Source: Arthrospira sp. PCC 9108 (lineage in GTDB: Bacteria > Cyanobacteriota > Cyanobacteriia > Cyanobacteriales > Microcoleaceae). Taken from it: a DNA stretch of 64,000 nucleotides. A model generated the notes under the pieces. The model saw only the letters and a list, made by a program, of their open reading frames with translations, was not told the DNA's origin and did no database searches. Numbering within the stretch: position 1 is the stretch's first letter; the number at the start of each line of letters is the position of its first letter. A program made the translations under genes and the position numbers. The stretch lies in contig CP066886.1 of assembly GCA_016745315.1 (NCBI GenBank), positions 1,519,501 through 1,583,500 on the forward strand, given 5' to 3'. Positions 25,940-34,386 of this stretch are shown here, piece by piece.

Positions 25940-27250
25940 GTGGCTTTCAAAATTGGTTTATTGGGATTGGGAACCGTCGGTCAGGGAACTGCGGCAATTT
26001 TATTAGATCGCTCTGGTCGCCATCCCCTGCTGCAAGAAATAGAATTGGTGAGGGTGGGGGTACGATCGCTTTCCAAGTCCCGGACGATCGCATTACCAGA
26101 AAACCTATTAACCACAGATTTAGAAGCGATCGTCACCGATCGAGAAATAGATATTGTGGTAGAACTAATTGGGGGACTAGAGCCAGCGCGATCGCTCATC
26201 CTCAAGGCGATCGACCATGGTAAACATATTGTTACGGCTAATAAAGCGGTAATCTCCCGTTATGGGGCGGAAATCTTCTCAGCAGCAACCGAAAAAGGTG
26301 TTTATGTTCTCCTAGAAGCGGCTGTAGGTGGGGGGATACCAGTTATTCAACCTATGAAGAAATGCCTGGGGGCTAACCGGATTGATACGGTTATGGGTAT
26401 TGTCAACGGTACAACTAACTACATCCTAACTAGAATGCAGGCAGAGGGGGCGAACTTTGACGAAGTGCTGCAACAAGCCCAAGAGCTAGGTTATGCGGAA
26501 GCAGACCCGACGGCTGATGTGGATGGGTTAGATGCAGCAGATAAAATCGCGATTTTGGCATCCCTAGCCTTTGGGGGAAGGATTAAACTGGAACAGGTAT
26601 ATTGTGAGGGCATTCGGGGAATTAGTGCTACGGATATTGACTATGCCGATCGCCTAGGTTTTACGATTAAACTATTAGCGATCGCCTCTCGTAGGGCTGA
26701 ATCTGAGACCAACAATATATCGGTGCGAGTGCATCCTACCTTAGTGCCGCAACTGCACCCCCTAGCGAGTATTAACGGGGTTAATAATGCCATTTTCATC
26801 GAAGGGGAACCTATCGGACAAGTGATGTTTTTCGGACCGGGAGCGGGAGCGGGACCGACGGCCAGCGCGGTAGTTTCGGACATTCTCAATATTGCGGGAA
26901 TTATCACCACCAGTAGCAGCGGAGTGGGGGGTGCGGGGTCTCCCCATCCTCTGATGACTTGTAGCCACCAGCATTACTGTGAACTCGCCCCCATGGAAGA
27001 ATTAATCACCCGATTCTACGCCCGATTTATTACCCGCGACCTACCAGGAGTGATTGGAAAGCTGGGAACCTGTTTTGGTAACCATGAGGTGAGCATAGAG
27101 TCAATTGTGCAAATTGACACCCACGGTAAACAAGCCGAGATTGTAGTGGTTACCCATGATGTGCGAGAGGGTAATTTCCACGCCGCCCTAGAGGAGTTAA
27201 AACAACTGGATATAGTCGATCGCTTTCCCAGTTTGTTGAGAGTTTTATAG
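25940..27250 (+). CDS. hom: Homoserine dehydrogenase
   Basis: It reduces aspartate semialdehyde to homoserine, the branch point to threonine and methionine. The 436 residues start at GTG (MAFKIGLLGLGTVGQGTAAI), giving the NAD(P)-binding GLGTVGQG at once. The catalytic core follows: NGTTNYILTRM, ADPTADVDGLDAADKIAILA with its substrate and catalytic acidic/Lys residues. The C-terminal ACT domain (about 350-436, LPGVIGKLGTCFGNHEVSIE) is the likely site of threonine feedback. Its pathway partner thrC is at 52294 and lysA, on the other branch, at 46624, so the pathway is scattered. Confidence 0.95.
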   Translation: MAFKIGLLGLGTVGQGTAAILLDRSGRHPLLQEIELVRVGVRSLSKSRTIALPENLLTTDLEAIVTDREIDIVVELIGGLEPARSLILKAIDHGKHIVTANKAVISRYGAEIFSAATEKGVYVLLEAAVGGGIPVIQPMKKCLGANRIDTVMGIVNGTTNYILTRMQAEGANFDEVLQQAQELGYAEADPTADVDGLDAADKIAILASLAFGGRIKLEQVYCEGIRGISATDIDYADRLGFTIKLLAIASRRAESETNNISVRVHPTLVPQLHPLASINGVNNAIFIEGEPIGQVMFFGPGAGAGPTASAVVSDILNIAGIITTSSSGVGGAGSPHPLMTCSHQHYCELAPMEELITRFYARFITRDLPGVIGKLGTCFGNHEVSIESIVQIDTHGKQAEIVVVTHDVREGNFHAALEELKQLDIVDRFPSLLRVL

Positions 27251-27260
27251 TAACAGGCCC

Positions 27261-27275
27261 CCCCCAAGGTGGGGG
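27261..27275. terminator. Possible bidirectional hairpin between hom and the WD40 protease
   Basis: CCCCCAAGGTGGGGG forms a 5-bp all-GC stem between two convergent genes (stops at 27250 and 27277). A poor U-tract follows on either strand, so it may be a weak or factor-assisted terminator. Confidence 0.3.
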
Positions 27276-27276
27276 A

Positions 27277-29019
27277 TTAGGGTCGCTTCCAGACTTTCAC
27301 CTCACCATCCCAGTCCCCACTGAGAATCATGGTCTGATCCGAACTGATAGCAATGGCGGTTACATAGCCGGTGTGACCTTCTAGGTTGGCTTCTATGGTG
27401 CCGCTGGTAAGATTCCAGACTTTGACGGTTTTATCCCAACTCCCACTGATCAGAGTTTGGTTATTAGAAGCGATCGCCACTGACCAAACCCCGTCTCTAT
27501 GTCCGCTGAGACGGCGGATCGGTTGTCCGTTGTCTAGTTTCCAGATGGTAATAGTCCCATCAGCACTACCAGAGGCGAGAATTTCTCCATTTGGACTGAT
27601 AGCTAGAGATAAAACTGAGAGTTCGTGACCTTCTAGGGTCCGCTTTAGCGCTCCTGTTTCTAAGTTCCACAGGCGAATAGTACGATCGCGACTACCTGTG
27701 GCTAAGGTTTTACCATCGGGACTAATGGCGATCGCTCCGACGAGTTGGGAATGTCCCTCTAGGGTCTGTTTTAGGGAACCAGTTGGCAGATCCCATAATT
27801 TAACGCTACCGTCCCAGCCGCCACTGGCTAGGGTTTTGCCGTCGGAACTAATGGCGATCGCTAATATGGGGCTATGATGTCCGGTCATGGTTTGTACAGG
27901 AGAAAAGCTACCTGCTTGTAAACCCGCCGCCAGATCCCAAATTCTAATGTTCCCATCTTCTCCGGCGGTGATTAGTTGCTGACCATTAGGAGTGACTAAC
28001 ACCCTGGTAGCTTCCCTGTTATGGGCACGAAAGGACTGTCTTAATCCCCCTGTGGCTAAATTCCAGATGTCAACTGTGCCATTGCTATTGCCACTAATTC
28101 CCAGGGAGTCTGTGGTGGCGATCGCCATTATTTGTCCTGATGTTTGTTTAAACCGGGATGCCATGGCAAATCCTCCCTCAGCAGCCGATGGCGCGCCATT
28201 CGCACCCCCTGTAACCTGCAATTCCGGGGGGGATACTACTGTGGGTATATCCTCTCTAGCGACCTGCTGAGGCGGTGTGGGGATAGATGGCAATGTTGCT
28301 GTTTTCCGCCACTGCCAAAATCGATTAATTTCAATAGCTGCGGCGGCAATGGTATCGGGGTTTAGCCCAAATTGAACAATACCATTAATGCCAATCAGAT
28401 TACCGCGAGAGTCTAAAACGGGACCGCCACTCATACCACTGCGGACTAGATTGGTATACACTAGGCTATAACCCTGTTGGCGATTTTGGCGGTGGGTAAC
28501 TTCTCCTTGGCTACTGAAAAAAAGCCTTTGTCCTAAACTACTACCCGATCGCGGCCATCCTGCTACATGGACGGTATCTCCCACATTGACGCTATCAGGG
28601 TTAGCCATGGTTGCGATCTGATAGCGTTGGGAGCTACTGAAGGGGGCGATCGCTAAGTCTAGTCCGGGTATCCGTTGAATTAGGCTATAGTAGACTGAGT
28701 GACGACGACCGTCTGGGGTGATGATTTCATAGTCCCCAATTTGGTTGACTACGTGCCAGTTAGTTAGCACATAGTAGGTGTTATCCTGTTTTTCGACAAT
28801 CACCCCAGAACCGCCTTTGGGACCTTCAATGCGGACGGTGATCTCGGCGGCGATCGCATTAACTTCTGTGGCTGTTAGTTCATTCGTATTAGCACTACTT
28901 ACGGTGATTGCCTCTGTGGCGATCGCCCACCCTAGCCAGGGAAAAACTACCGCTAGAATACCTAAACTTGAGGCAGTCAGACTAATTAATAATAATTGCC
29001 AATTTCTAATCTTAGTCAT
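27277..29019 (-). CDS. Exported trypsin-like protease fused to a seven-bladed WD40 propeller
   Basis: From ATG 29019 the protein has 580 residues. An N-terminal hydrophobic segment (LLLISLTASSLGILAVVFPW) suggests a signal peptide or anchor. Next is an S1/HtrA-type protease domain at about 60-230 with the triad H in LTNWHVV, D in PGLDLAIAP and S in RSGMSGGPV. A Pro-rich linker follows, then seven WD repeats ending DIWN, RIWD, KLWD, RLWN, TIWK, KVWN and KVWK, enough to close one propeller. It is likely periplasmic. The propeller may recruit substrates. No PDZ domain is present, unlike HtrA. Similar protease-WD40 fusions are common in filamentous cyanobacteria. Confidence 0.88.
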   Translation of the reverse strand: MTKIRNWQLLLISLTASSLGILAVVFPWLGWAIATEAITVSSANTNELTATEVNAIAAEITVRIEGPKGGSGVIVEKQDNTYYVLTNWHVVNQIGDYEIITPDGRRHSVYYSLIQRIPGLDLAIAPFSSSQRYQIATMANPDSVNVGDTVHVAGWPRSGSSLGQRLFFSSQGEVTHRQNRQQGYSLVYTNLVRSGMSGGPVLDSRGNLIGINGIVQFGLNPDTIAAAAIEINRFWQWRKTATLPSIPTPPQQVAREDIPTVVSPPELQVTGGANGAPSAAEGGFAMASRFKQTSGQIMAIATTDSLGISGNSNGTVDIWNLATGGLRQSFRAHNREATRVLVTPNGQQLITAGEDGNIRIWDLAAGLQAGSFSPVQTMTGHHSPILAIAISSDGKTLASGGWDGSVKLWDLPTGSLKQTLEGHSQLVGAIAISPDGKTLATGSRDRTIRLWNLETGALKRTLEGHELSVLSLAISPNGEILASGSADGTITIWKLDNGQPIRRLSGHRDGVWSVAIASNNQTLISGSWDKTVKVWNLTSGTIEANLEGHTGYVTAIAISSDQTMILSGDWDGEVKVWKRP

Positions 29020-29080
29020 CTGACACACCTATATATAGCAGAGCAGGTGCGTCAGTTGGTCGGACGCACCTAGTCGCCAT

Positions 29081-29392
29081 TTACATATCTTTTTTAAACT
29101 CTTCCAAAACCTTCATTAAATCGGCAATTACCTGGTTAGGAATTAGATCCGCCAGGGAAAGGGTTGTTTTACCACCCCCCAACTTAACAGGGGTATCTTT
29201 CAGAATGTTAATGACTATTTCTTCGTCTAAGTCGGCGCCATCTTCTAATATGGGATAGAGTTTTTCGGCAACGGGGGTGTGTAAATTGGCATCACCCAGG
29301 TATAAATTCCACTTGGTGATATCCATATAGACGTTTTCGCCAATTTCGGCGGCGAGTTTTTCGATCGCTTGGGTATTGCCAGAATTAGACAT
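29081..29392 (-). CDS. DUF3181 family protein
   Basis: The 103-residue small cytosolic protein matches the cyanobacterial DUF3181 family, with the typical blocks EKLAAEIGENVYMDITKWNL, DANLHTPVAEKLYP and PVKLGGGKTTLSLADLIP. Function is unknown. Its start lies about 25 bp from the first unit of repeat array C, so its promoter must lie within or beyond that array unless it is very short. Confidence 0.8.
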   Translation of the reverse strand: MSNSGNTQAIEKLAAEIGENVYMDITKWNLYLGDANLHTPVAEKLYPILEDGADLDEEIVINILKDTPVKLGGGKTTLSLADLIPNQVIADLMKVLEEFKKDM

Positions 29393-29417
29393 TTAGGAAA
29401 CTCCGGTGATTTGCAAA

Positions 29418-29872
29418 AGGTGTTGGGTTCCGCTACGCTTCTCCCAACCTACTCTGTTGGGTTCCGCTACGCTTCTCCCAACCTACTTGGGTGTTGGGTT
29501 TCGCTACGCTTCACCCAACCTACTCTCCCAACCTACTTGGGTGTTGGGTTTCGCTACGCTTCACCCAACCTACTTGGGTGTTGGGTTTCGCTGCACTTCT
29601 CCCAACCTACTCTCCCAACCTGCTCTGTTGGGTTTCGCTGCGCTTCTCCCAACCTACTCTCCCAACCTGCTCTGTTGGGTTTCGCTGCGCTTCTCCCAAC
29701 CTACTCTCCCAACCTGCTCTGTTGGGTTTCGCTGCGCTTCTCCCAACCTACTCTCTACTCTCCCAACCTACTTGGGTGTTGGGTTTCGCTGCGCTTCACC
29801 CAACCTACTCTCCCAAACTGCTCTGTTGGGTTTCGCTGCGCTTCTCCCAACCTACTCTCCCAACCTACTTGC
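29418..29872. repeat. Hairpin-repeat array C
   Basis: About 450 bp made of units with the core GTTGGGTTTCGCTGCGCTTC followed by TCCCAACCTACTCTCCCAAC. Unit lengths are about 33 to 75 bp and less regular than in arrays A and B. It shares the GTTGGG...CCCAACCTAC hairpin with them but uses TCTCCC or TCACCC and lacks the GCGATCGC site. Overlapping frames on the plus strand are artefacts of the repeat. It lies between the start of the DUF3181 gene and the stop of a small membrane-protein gene. Confidence 0.92.
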
Positions 29873-29879
29873 TACTCTG

Positions 29880-30137
29880 TTAGTTTTTGGTGGCGCTGGT
29901 GGAGGTGTAGTTAGCAATGGCAAAAATATAGATCATGTGCGCTAATAATATTGACAGCCAACCACCTGTTACCCAAACAGCCCAAGACCATGAGGCTTGG
30001 GATAGGTTGTTGAAAAACCACAGTCCTGAGTTGCAGGCGGCGAAAATAGCTACATGGACGGCGAAATTCATGCGATCGTCTAGGCGACGGTAGTCGGGAT
30101 CTTGGCGATCGGGTTCACGGGGCCAACGGGGAGGCAT
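29880..30137 (-). CDS. Small 2TM-domain membrane protein
   Basis: The 85-residue protein has a charged N-terminus (PPRWPREPDRQDPDYRRLDD), then two membrane segments at about 24-43 and 52-75 (FAVHVAIFAACNSGLWFF; VWVTGGWLSILLAHMIYIFA). This is the pattern of the 2TM (histidine-kinase-associated) domain family, and the standalone form is common in cyanobacteria. Function unknown. The stop is 8 bp from array C. Confidence 0.72.
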   Translation of the reverse strand: MPPRWPREPDRQDPDYRRLDDRMNFAVHVAIFAACNSGLWFFNNLSQASWSWAVWVTGGWLSILLAHMIYIFAIANYTSTSATKN

Positions 30138-30283
30138 GGAGTTTACATCCTTAGCATTTGCATTTACCTATTGTAGAGGAAAATGGCTGTTTTGACATTT
30201 AATCATGGTACGCTCCCCCCCCTCTGACTCTGGGAGAGGTCTGGGGAAAGGGGAAGAGGCGGTTTAATGGTTTTTGGGGACTG

Positions 30284-31171
30284 CTAGGGGCGGTAATTTT
30301 TGGTGATAACGGCGTTAGAACTGGGGCGAATTTGGTTCCCATATCTCCTTGACCATATTTTAGTAAGTTCTGCCCCTAATAGAAAGATTTGACAGGAATA
30401 GAATATCCACAACAGAAGGACGACGAAGGAACTGGCGGCACCGTAAGCGGAAGCCACAGTAGCGCGTCCTAAATAAAAGCTAATGAAGGTGCGACCGATA
30501 ATAAATAAAATCGCGGTAATACCTGAACCTACGGCTACGTCTGACCAGGCAATTTTGACATCTGGTAAAATCCGATAAATTTGACCAAATAAGATGGTAA
30601 TTAAAATAAAAGAAACGCCGTTATCAATGAGCGATCGCACAAATCCAGGCATTGATATAACCTCATCTAACCAATCACTCATCCCAGATAAAAATGAGCT
30701 AATTGCCAGGGAACTTAACAGCAATAAGCCGACAATTAAAACCATGATGATGGATAAAATTCGACTGCGGATAAATTCCCATATTCCTTGCCCGGGTCTG
30801 ACTTCAACGTGCCAAATGATGTTGAGGGATTCTTTTAATTGAGCAAATATTGTGGTAGCGGCAAATAGGAGAGTCACCACACCAATGATGGTGGTGATTA
30901 TGCTAGAACTAGGCTGAAATTGAGATTGGATAGCATTAGCAATAACTGAGGCTCCTTGTTCACCCATCAAAGTTTCTAGTTGGTCAATAACTTCTTTTTG
31001 GGCTACGGCTTCCCCGACAATGGAACCAGCTACAGCAATGACAATCATTAACAAAGGGGCTAGGGAAAATACCATATAATAGGCTAGGGCGGCAGCGAGA
31101 ATAGGAACTTTGTCTTTTTGCCATTCGGTGATGGTTTCTTTAAACAGACTTTTGGCAGTAGCTAGATTCAC
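30284..31171 (-). CDS. YihY/BrkB family inner-membrane protein
   Basis: The 295-residue protein has about six membrane helices. The family-specific start KVPILAAALAYYMVFSLAPL identifies it, followed by LIVGLLLLSSLAI, FILITILFGQIYRILPD, the IGRTFISFYLGR segment and ASSFVVLLLWIFYSCQIFLL with GAEL just after. YihY proteins were once called ribonuclease BN; that activity is not theirs, and their role (possibly transport or envelope) is unresolved. It starts at GTG. Divergent from the HetZ-like gene by 98 bp. Confidence 0.9.
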   Translation of the reverse strand: MNLATAKSLFKETITEWQKDKVPILAAALAYYMVFSLAPLLMIVIAVAGSIVGEAVAQKEVIDQLETLMGEQGASVIANAIQSQFQPSSSIITTIIGVVTLLFAATTIFAQLKESLNIIWHVEVRPGQGIWEFIRSRILSIIMVLIVGLLLLSSLAISSFLSGMSDWLDEVISMPGFVRSLIDNGVSFILITILFGQIYRILPDVKIAWSDVAVGSGITAILFIIGRTFISFYLGRATVASAYGAASSFVVLLLWIFYSCQIFLLGAELTKIWSRRYGNQIRPSSNAVITKNYRP

Positions 31172-31269
31172 GGCTAATATCCTATTATATGAATAAACAG
31201 AAACTACAATCCTATAGCATTAATTATCTGTCAATGGTAGCATAGGTGTTTGGTTGGCTTTGGTGAAAG

Positions 31270-32418
31270 TTGTTGAGATACTGTCAAACTTTGGAAAAGC
31301 ATTGGCTTTCCCGCTTACAGAATGATTATCCTCAAGCTAGTCCTGATACTTGGTCAAGTGTCGTGGTTTGGCTGTTGGGAGAAAATCCCGATCGCTGGGA
31401 TACTTTGGAACCCGATCGCCGTCAAGCCTTGGAAGCTGGGTTAAATTTTCGTTATCGGATTCTGAAAGAACGTTATTGGGGGGTTTCCTCAAATCAAGCC
31501 TATCGGAATTTGATGCAACGTCTGGGGGGTTTGGTTATCCTGCGCCAGAAAATTCAAACCTGGGTGGCTACGAGTCGCGATCGCCAACGTCAGGTGGTGG
31601 ATGTCCTACAAGAGGTGATCCAAAATATGTTGGATCGCGATCACTATCTTAAACAGCAAATTCAGTGGATCGCTCAATGTACCGATGATCCGCGACTGCG
31701 TAATAGTTTGTTATTGACCACAGTTGAGGAATATTGTCTGCGTCCCATTCGCAATCAACCCCTACTGGTCTATCGGTTTGTTAACTATCTTTATCGGTCC
31801 CAACGAGGGGGACTGACTCAGGTCCCGACAGGAGAGTGGGTTAAACAGATCTCTGAGGAAATTGTGTTGGGAGATAAGGATGAACCGATCAGCCTATTGG
31901 ATGATTCGGCGATCGCTCAATATCAGGAATCTCAGTATTTGGAGGAACAAAAAGCCCAGCGGGTATTCATCCAAAAACAGTTTCAAGCCTATCTGCAGGA
32001 AAATGTCGATCCGATCGCCGCCCAATGGCTAGAATTATACCTGCGCGGCTACAGTCAAGAGGCGATCGCCCAAAAGTTGCAGCTACCCATCAAACAGGTA
32101 TATCGAATGCGGGAAAAGGTCGGTTATCATGCGACGCGCAACTTTGCTGTGAAAATCGCCCCAGAATTGGTTATGGACTGGCTGGGAATTTCCCTGGTTA
32201 ACCATCGCCTCGGTCTGACTCCCTCTCAGTGGGAAAAGTTCTATCAGGATTTGACCCCCACTCAACGTCGGCTTATTGATCTCCTCAAAGCTAACAATTC
32301 TATTGATGCGATCGCCAAAACCCTCAATACCAAGGTTTCCCGGGTACACAGTGAATGGTCAAAAATTTACCTCGCCTCCCAGGTTATTCGCAATAATGAC
32401 AACCCGCCATCAGCCTAA
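31270..32418 (+). CDS. HetZ-related regulatory protein
   Basis: The 382-residue soluble protein starts at TTG (31270 or 31273); a stop lies just upstream in frame. The central FVNYLYRSQRGGLTQVP resembles the conserved block of HetZ and HetZ-related cyanobacterial proteins. The C-terminal half has two helix-turn-helix-like segments: GYSQEAIAQKLQLPIKQVYR and LLKANNSIDAIAKTLNTKVS. HetZ acts in heterocyst patterning in Anabaena, but related proteins also occur in non-heterocystous species, so a general division or regulatory role is possible. The family assignment is from memory of motifs and is moderate. Confidence 0.6.
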   Translation: MLRYCQTLEKHWLSRLQNDYPQASPDTWSSVVVWLLGENPDRWDTLEPDRRQALEAGLNFRYRILKERYWGVSSNQAYRNLMQRLGGLVILRQKIQTWVATSRDRQRQVVDVLQEVIQNMLDRDHYLKQQIQWIAQCTDDPRLRNSLLLTTVEEYCLRPIRNQPLLVYRFVNYLYRSQRGGLTQVPTGEWVKQISEEIVLGDKDEPISLLDDSAIAQYQESQYLEEQKAQRVFIQKQFQAYLQENVDPIAAQWLELYLRGYSQEAIAQKLQLPIKQVYRMREKVGYHATRNFAVKIAPELVMDWLGISLVNHRLGLTPSQWEKFYQDLTPTQRRLIDLLKANNSIDAIAKTLNTKVSRVHSEWSKIYLASQVIRNNDNPPSA

Positions 32419-33446
32419 GTGTATCCTAATCCCCTTTGGGTTAATAAATAAACCGCAAAACTCCCCAACCAATGACTTCCGGCGTAATCACACAGAGAAA
32501 CGGGTTCTAACCCTACTCGACGATGTACCGCCGCCACGGCTTGTAAACTGCTAATGCGTGGATCATCAGGGGGAAGTCCCGCGATAATTCCCTCTAACAT
32601 CCAAGCGCGACTTAGGTTGAGACCATCAAAATGGGATTGTTGATAGTCGGTGGGGTTGCTGGGAATTACTGGAGATAACCAGTCTATTTCAGGGGTTTCT
32701 GGGATGTTTGGGAGAAATTCCCCCAGCCAATTAGCGAAGTTTTCGGCATCTAAAAAACGCCTCATTAAATCGGCTTCGGCTAAGGTCGGAGAGAGGAAAT
32801 CACAGCCTAGGGGCTCTATATGTAAGGGATAGTTGCGATCGCCATGATAAAACATCTTAGCTCGTTCTTTGACTAAACCAGCCAGATCTTGATTATCGGT
32901 AGCTTTCGCCCAATCCCAAATTAAACCCATAGCAAAGGCGGTTTGAATATGGGTCCCACTGCGGTTAGGACAGGCTAAATCTAACAGCCATTGTCGCAGG
33001 TTATTAACTGCTACTTCTTCTAAGGGTTGCAGTATTTCCCCCCACTGTTTTCCTTGGCTATCATTCCAGCCCCGCAATTCGGCGGTTAATTGTAATAACC
33101 ACCCTAAACCATAGGGACACTCAAACTCTGGTCTATCTTTCAGATAATCGGCTTCTTGGGCGATCGCTTCTGGGGTCAAGTTTTGGCTGACTTTTTCCCT
33201 GGCTTCTTCGCTCAATTCCACTTCCGGAAAACACCGCATCACCCGCACTAACAGCCAATGATTGTGAACCGCAGAATGCCAGTCTAAACAACCATAAAAG
33301 GCTGGGTTGAGTTGACGATGAGGTACTAAATCATTTTCCTCAGATAAACCATAGAAATGCACATGGGGATATTCCCTATGTATACATCCTAAAGCACATC
33401 TAACAAAAGGCAAGACTACTGTGGGATTTACCTGGTCAGTTTTCAC
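32415..33446 (-). CDS. DUF2891 family protein
   Basis: The 343-residue cytosolic protein fits the DUF2891 family, an alpha/alpha-barrel-like fold. Blocks include YPHVHFYGLSEENDLVPHRQ, NPAFYGCLDWHSAVHNHW, LACPNRSGTHIQTAFAMGL, EPLGCDFLSPTLAEADLMRR, and the C-terminal DYAGSHWLGSFAVYLLTQRG. Several conserved His, Asp and Trp suggest an enzyme, perhaps acting on sugars, but no reaction is known. It starts at GTG and its stop overlaps the end of the HetZ-like gene by 4 bp. Confidence 0.78.
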   Translation of the reverse strand: MKTDQVNPTVVLPFVRCALGCIHREYPHVHFYGLSEENDLVPHRQLNPAFYGCLDWHSAVHNHWLLVRVMRCFPEVELSEEAREKVSQNLTPEAIAQEADYLKDRPEFECPYGLGWLLQLTAELRGWNDSQGKQWGEILQPLEEVAVNNLRQWLLDLACPNRSGTHIQTAFAMGLIWDWAKATDNQDLAGLVKERAKMFYHGDRNYPLHIEPLGCDFLSPTLAEADLMRRFLDAENFANWLGEFLPNIPETPEIDWLSPVIPSNPTDYQQSHFDGLNLSRAWMLEGIIAGLPPDDPRISSLQAVAAVHRRVGLEPVSLCDYAGSHWLGSFAVYLLTQRGLGYT

Positions 33447-33485
33447 AAATATTTATCGGGTTTTAGCAGTGAACATTCCGGGGTT

Positions 33486-34097
33486 TTAACCAGTGGGGAT
33501 ATATTCCCTACACCAGATAGTTAAATTGGGGTGTCCTCTGGCTAAGGCGAATAAGCGATCGCCCCTCAATCTACACCTTATATAATCCCGTAACTTAGCC
33601 GTTTTGTTGACATTCAACACCTGCCAAATTCCGGCTTTTTTTCTTATCCATAAACCCGCAAAAACAGCCGCATTTTTTACAGAAATATAATCGGATTTTC
33701 GGCTGACTTTTAGCCGTCTATTGCCGGTGGGACAGGTTGAATATTGATTAATAATAATTGTCTCAGTGGCTGCTAGGTCGCGTTCCTGTTGTAGAGTTAA
33801 TTGATAGGTAGTGTTTCCATAGAGTGCCGCTATTTCTAGGACATAAACACCTGCGGGTAAATTAAAGGCGATCGCCGACCCCTCATTAGGCTGCACTAAT
33901 TGGCGACTTACTAGGCGACCCCTAGCCGTTTTTAGTCGCAACTCCACCCCAGCACTAAAGCCTTCCACAGAACAGTTTAACCATCCCTTAACCGGATGAT
34001 TAAAGGTGTAGATGTCTATGGCATCTCTCCCCATAAACCCTACATAAACGCCATGATTAGCTAAATTTCCAAGTGCAAAAGTGATGGCAGCAGCCAT
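33486..34097 (-). CDS. Hypothetical protein with beta-rich N-terminal half
   Basis: A 203-residue protein I do not recognise. The first half (DIYTFNHPVKGWLNCSVEGF through YGNTTYQLTLQQ) has the alternating pattern and GVYVLEI block of pre-peptidase C-terminal-like (PPC) beta domains found in exported cyanobacterial proteins. The basic C-terminal half (SRKSDYISVKNAAVFAGLWI, LRDYIRCRLRGDRLFALARG) is unlike it. No clear signal peptide. A divergent promoter region with znuA lies upstream. Confidence 0.55.
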   Translation of the reverse strand: MAAAITFALGNLANHGVYVGFMGRDAIDIYTFNHPVKGWLNCSVEGFSAGVELRLKTARGRLVSRQLVQPNEGSAIAFNLPAGVYVLEIAALYGNTTYQLTLQQERDLAATETIIINQYSTCPTGNRRLKVSRKSDYISVKNAAVFAGLWIRKKAGIWQVLNVNKTAKLRDYIRCRLRGDRLFALARGHPNLTIWCREYIPTG

Positions 34098-34290
34098 AAT
34101 TACAGCCCCAAGTTTTTCGTCAAACTTCCTATGGAATTATACCACAGTTTACACATTATATAGCATTCCACAGCAAATTAATTATTTTTCTCCAGCTACA
34201 GCAGGTTAATCGTCCCCCAGACCCTAGGCTGAGATTTTTAATCATTTTTCAACTATTGTCGCGCTAACTTGGTGCTAAAATTCTCTACAA

Positions 34291-34305
34291 TGATAATCAT
34301 TCTCA
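34291..34305. promoter_or_regulatory. Zur box upstream of znuA
   Basis: TGATAATCATTCTCA is a 7-1-7 inverted repeat with one mismatch (TGATAAT against TGAGAAT) and fits the cyanobacterial Zur consensus TGATAnnnATTATCA. It lies 82 bp before the znuA ATG. Zinc-loaded Zur would repress the operon. The motif and the downstream zinc transporter support each other. Confidence 0.8.
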
Positions 34306-34386
34306 CCCACGGAGTCCCACACCCAAATCAAAAGCCATTATTCCCGTGGAGTGAAAAGCATGATCAGCAGTTAGTAGGAGGTTTTG

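Noticed and set aside
29369..29945. Three overlapping plus-strand frames of 130-181 residues
   Set aside because: They are translations of array C in three frames (PTYSPNLLCWVSLRF repeats), not genes.
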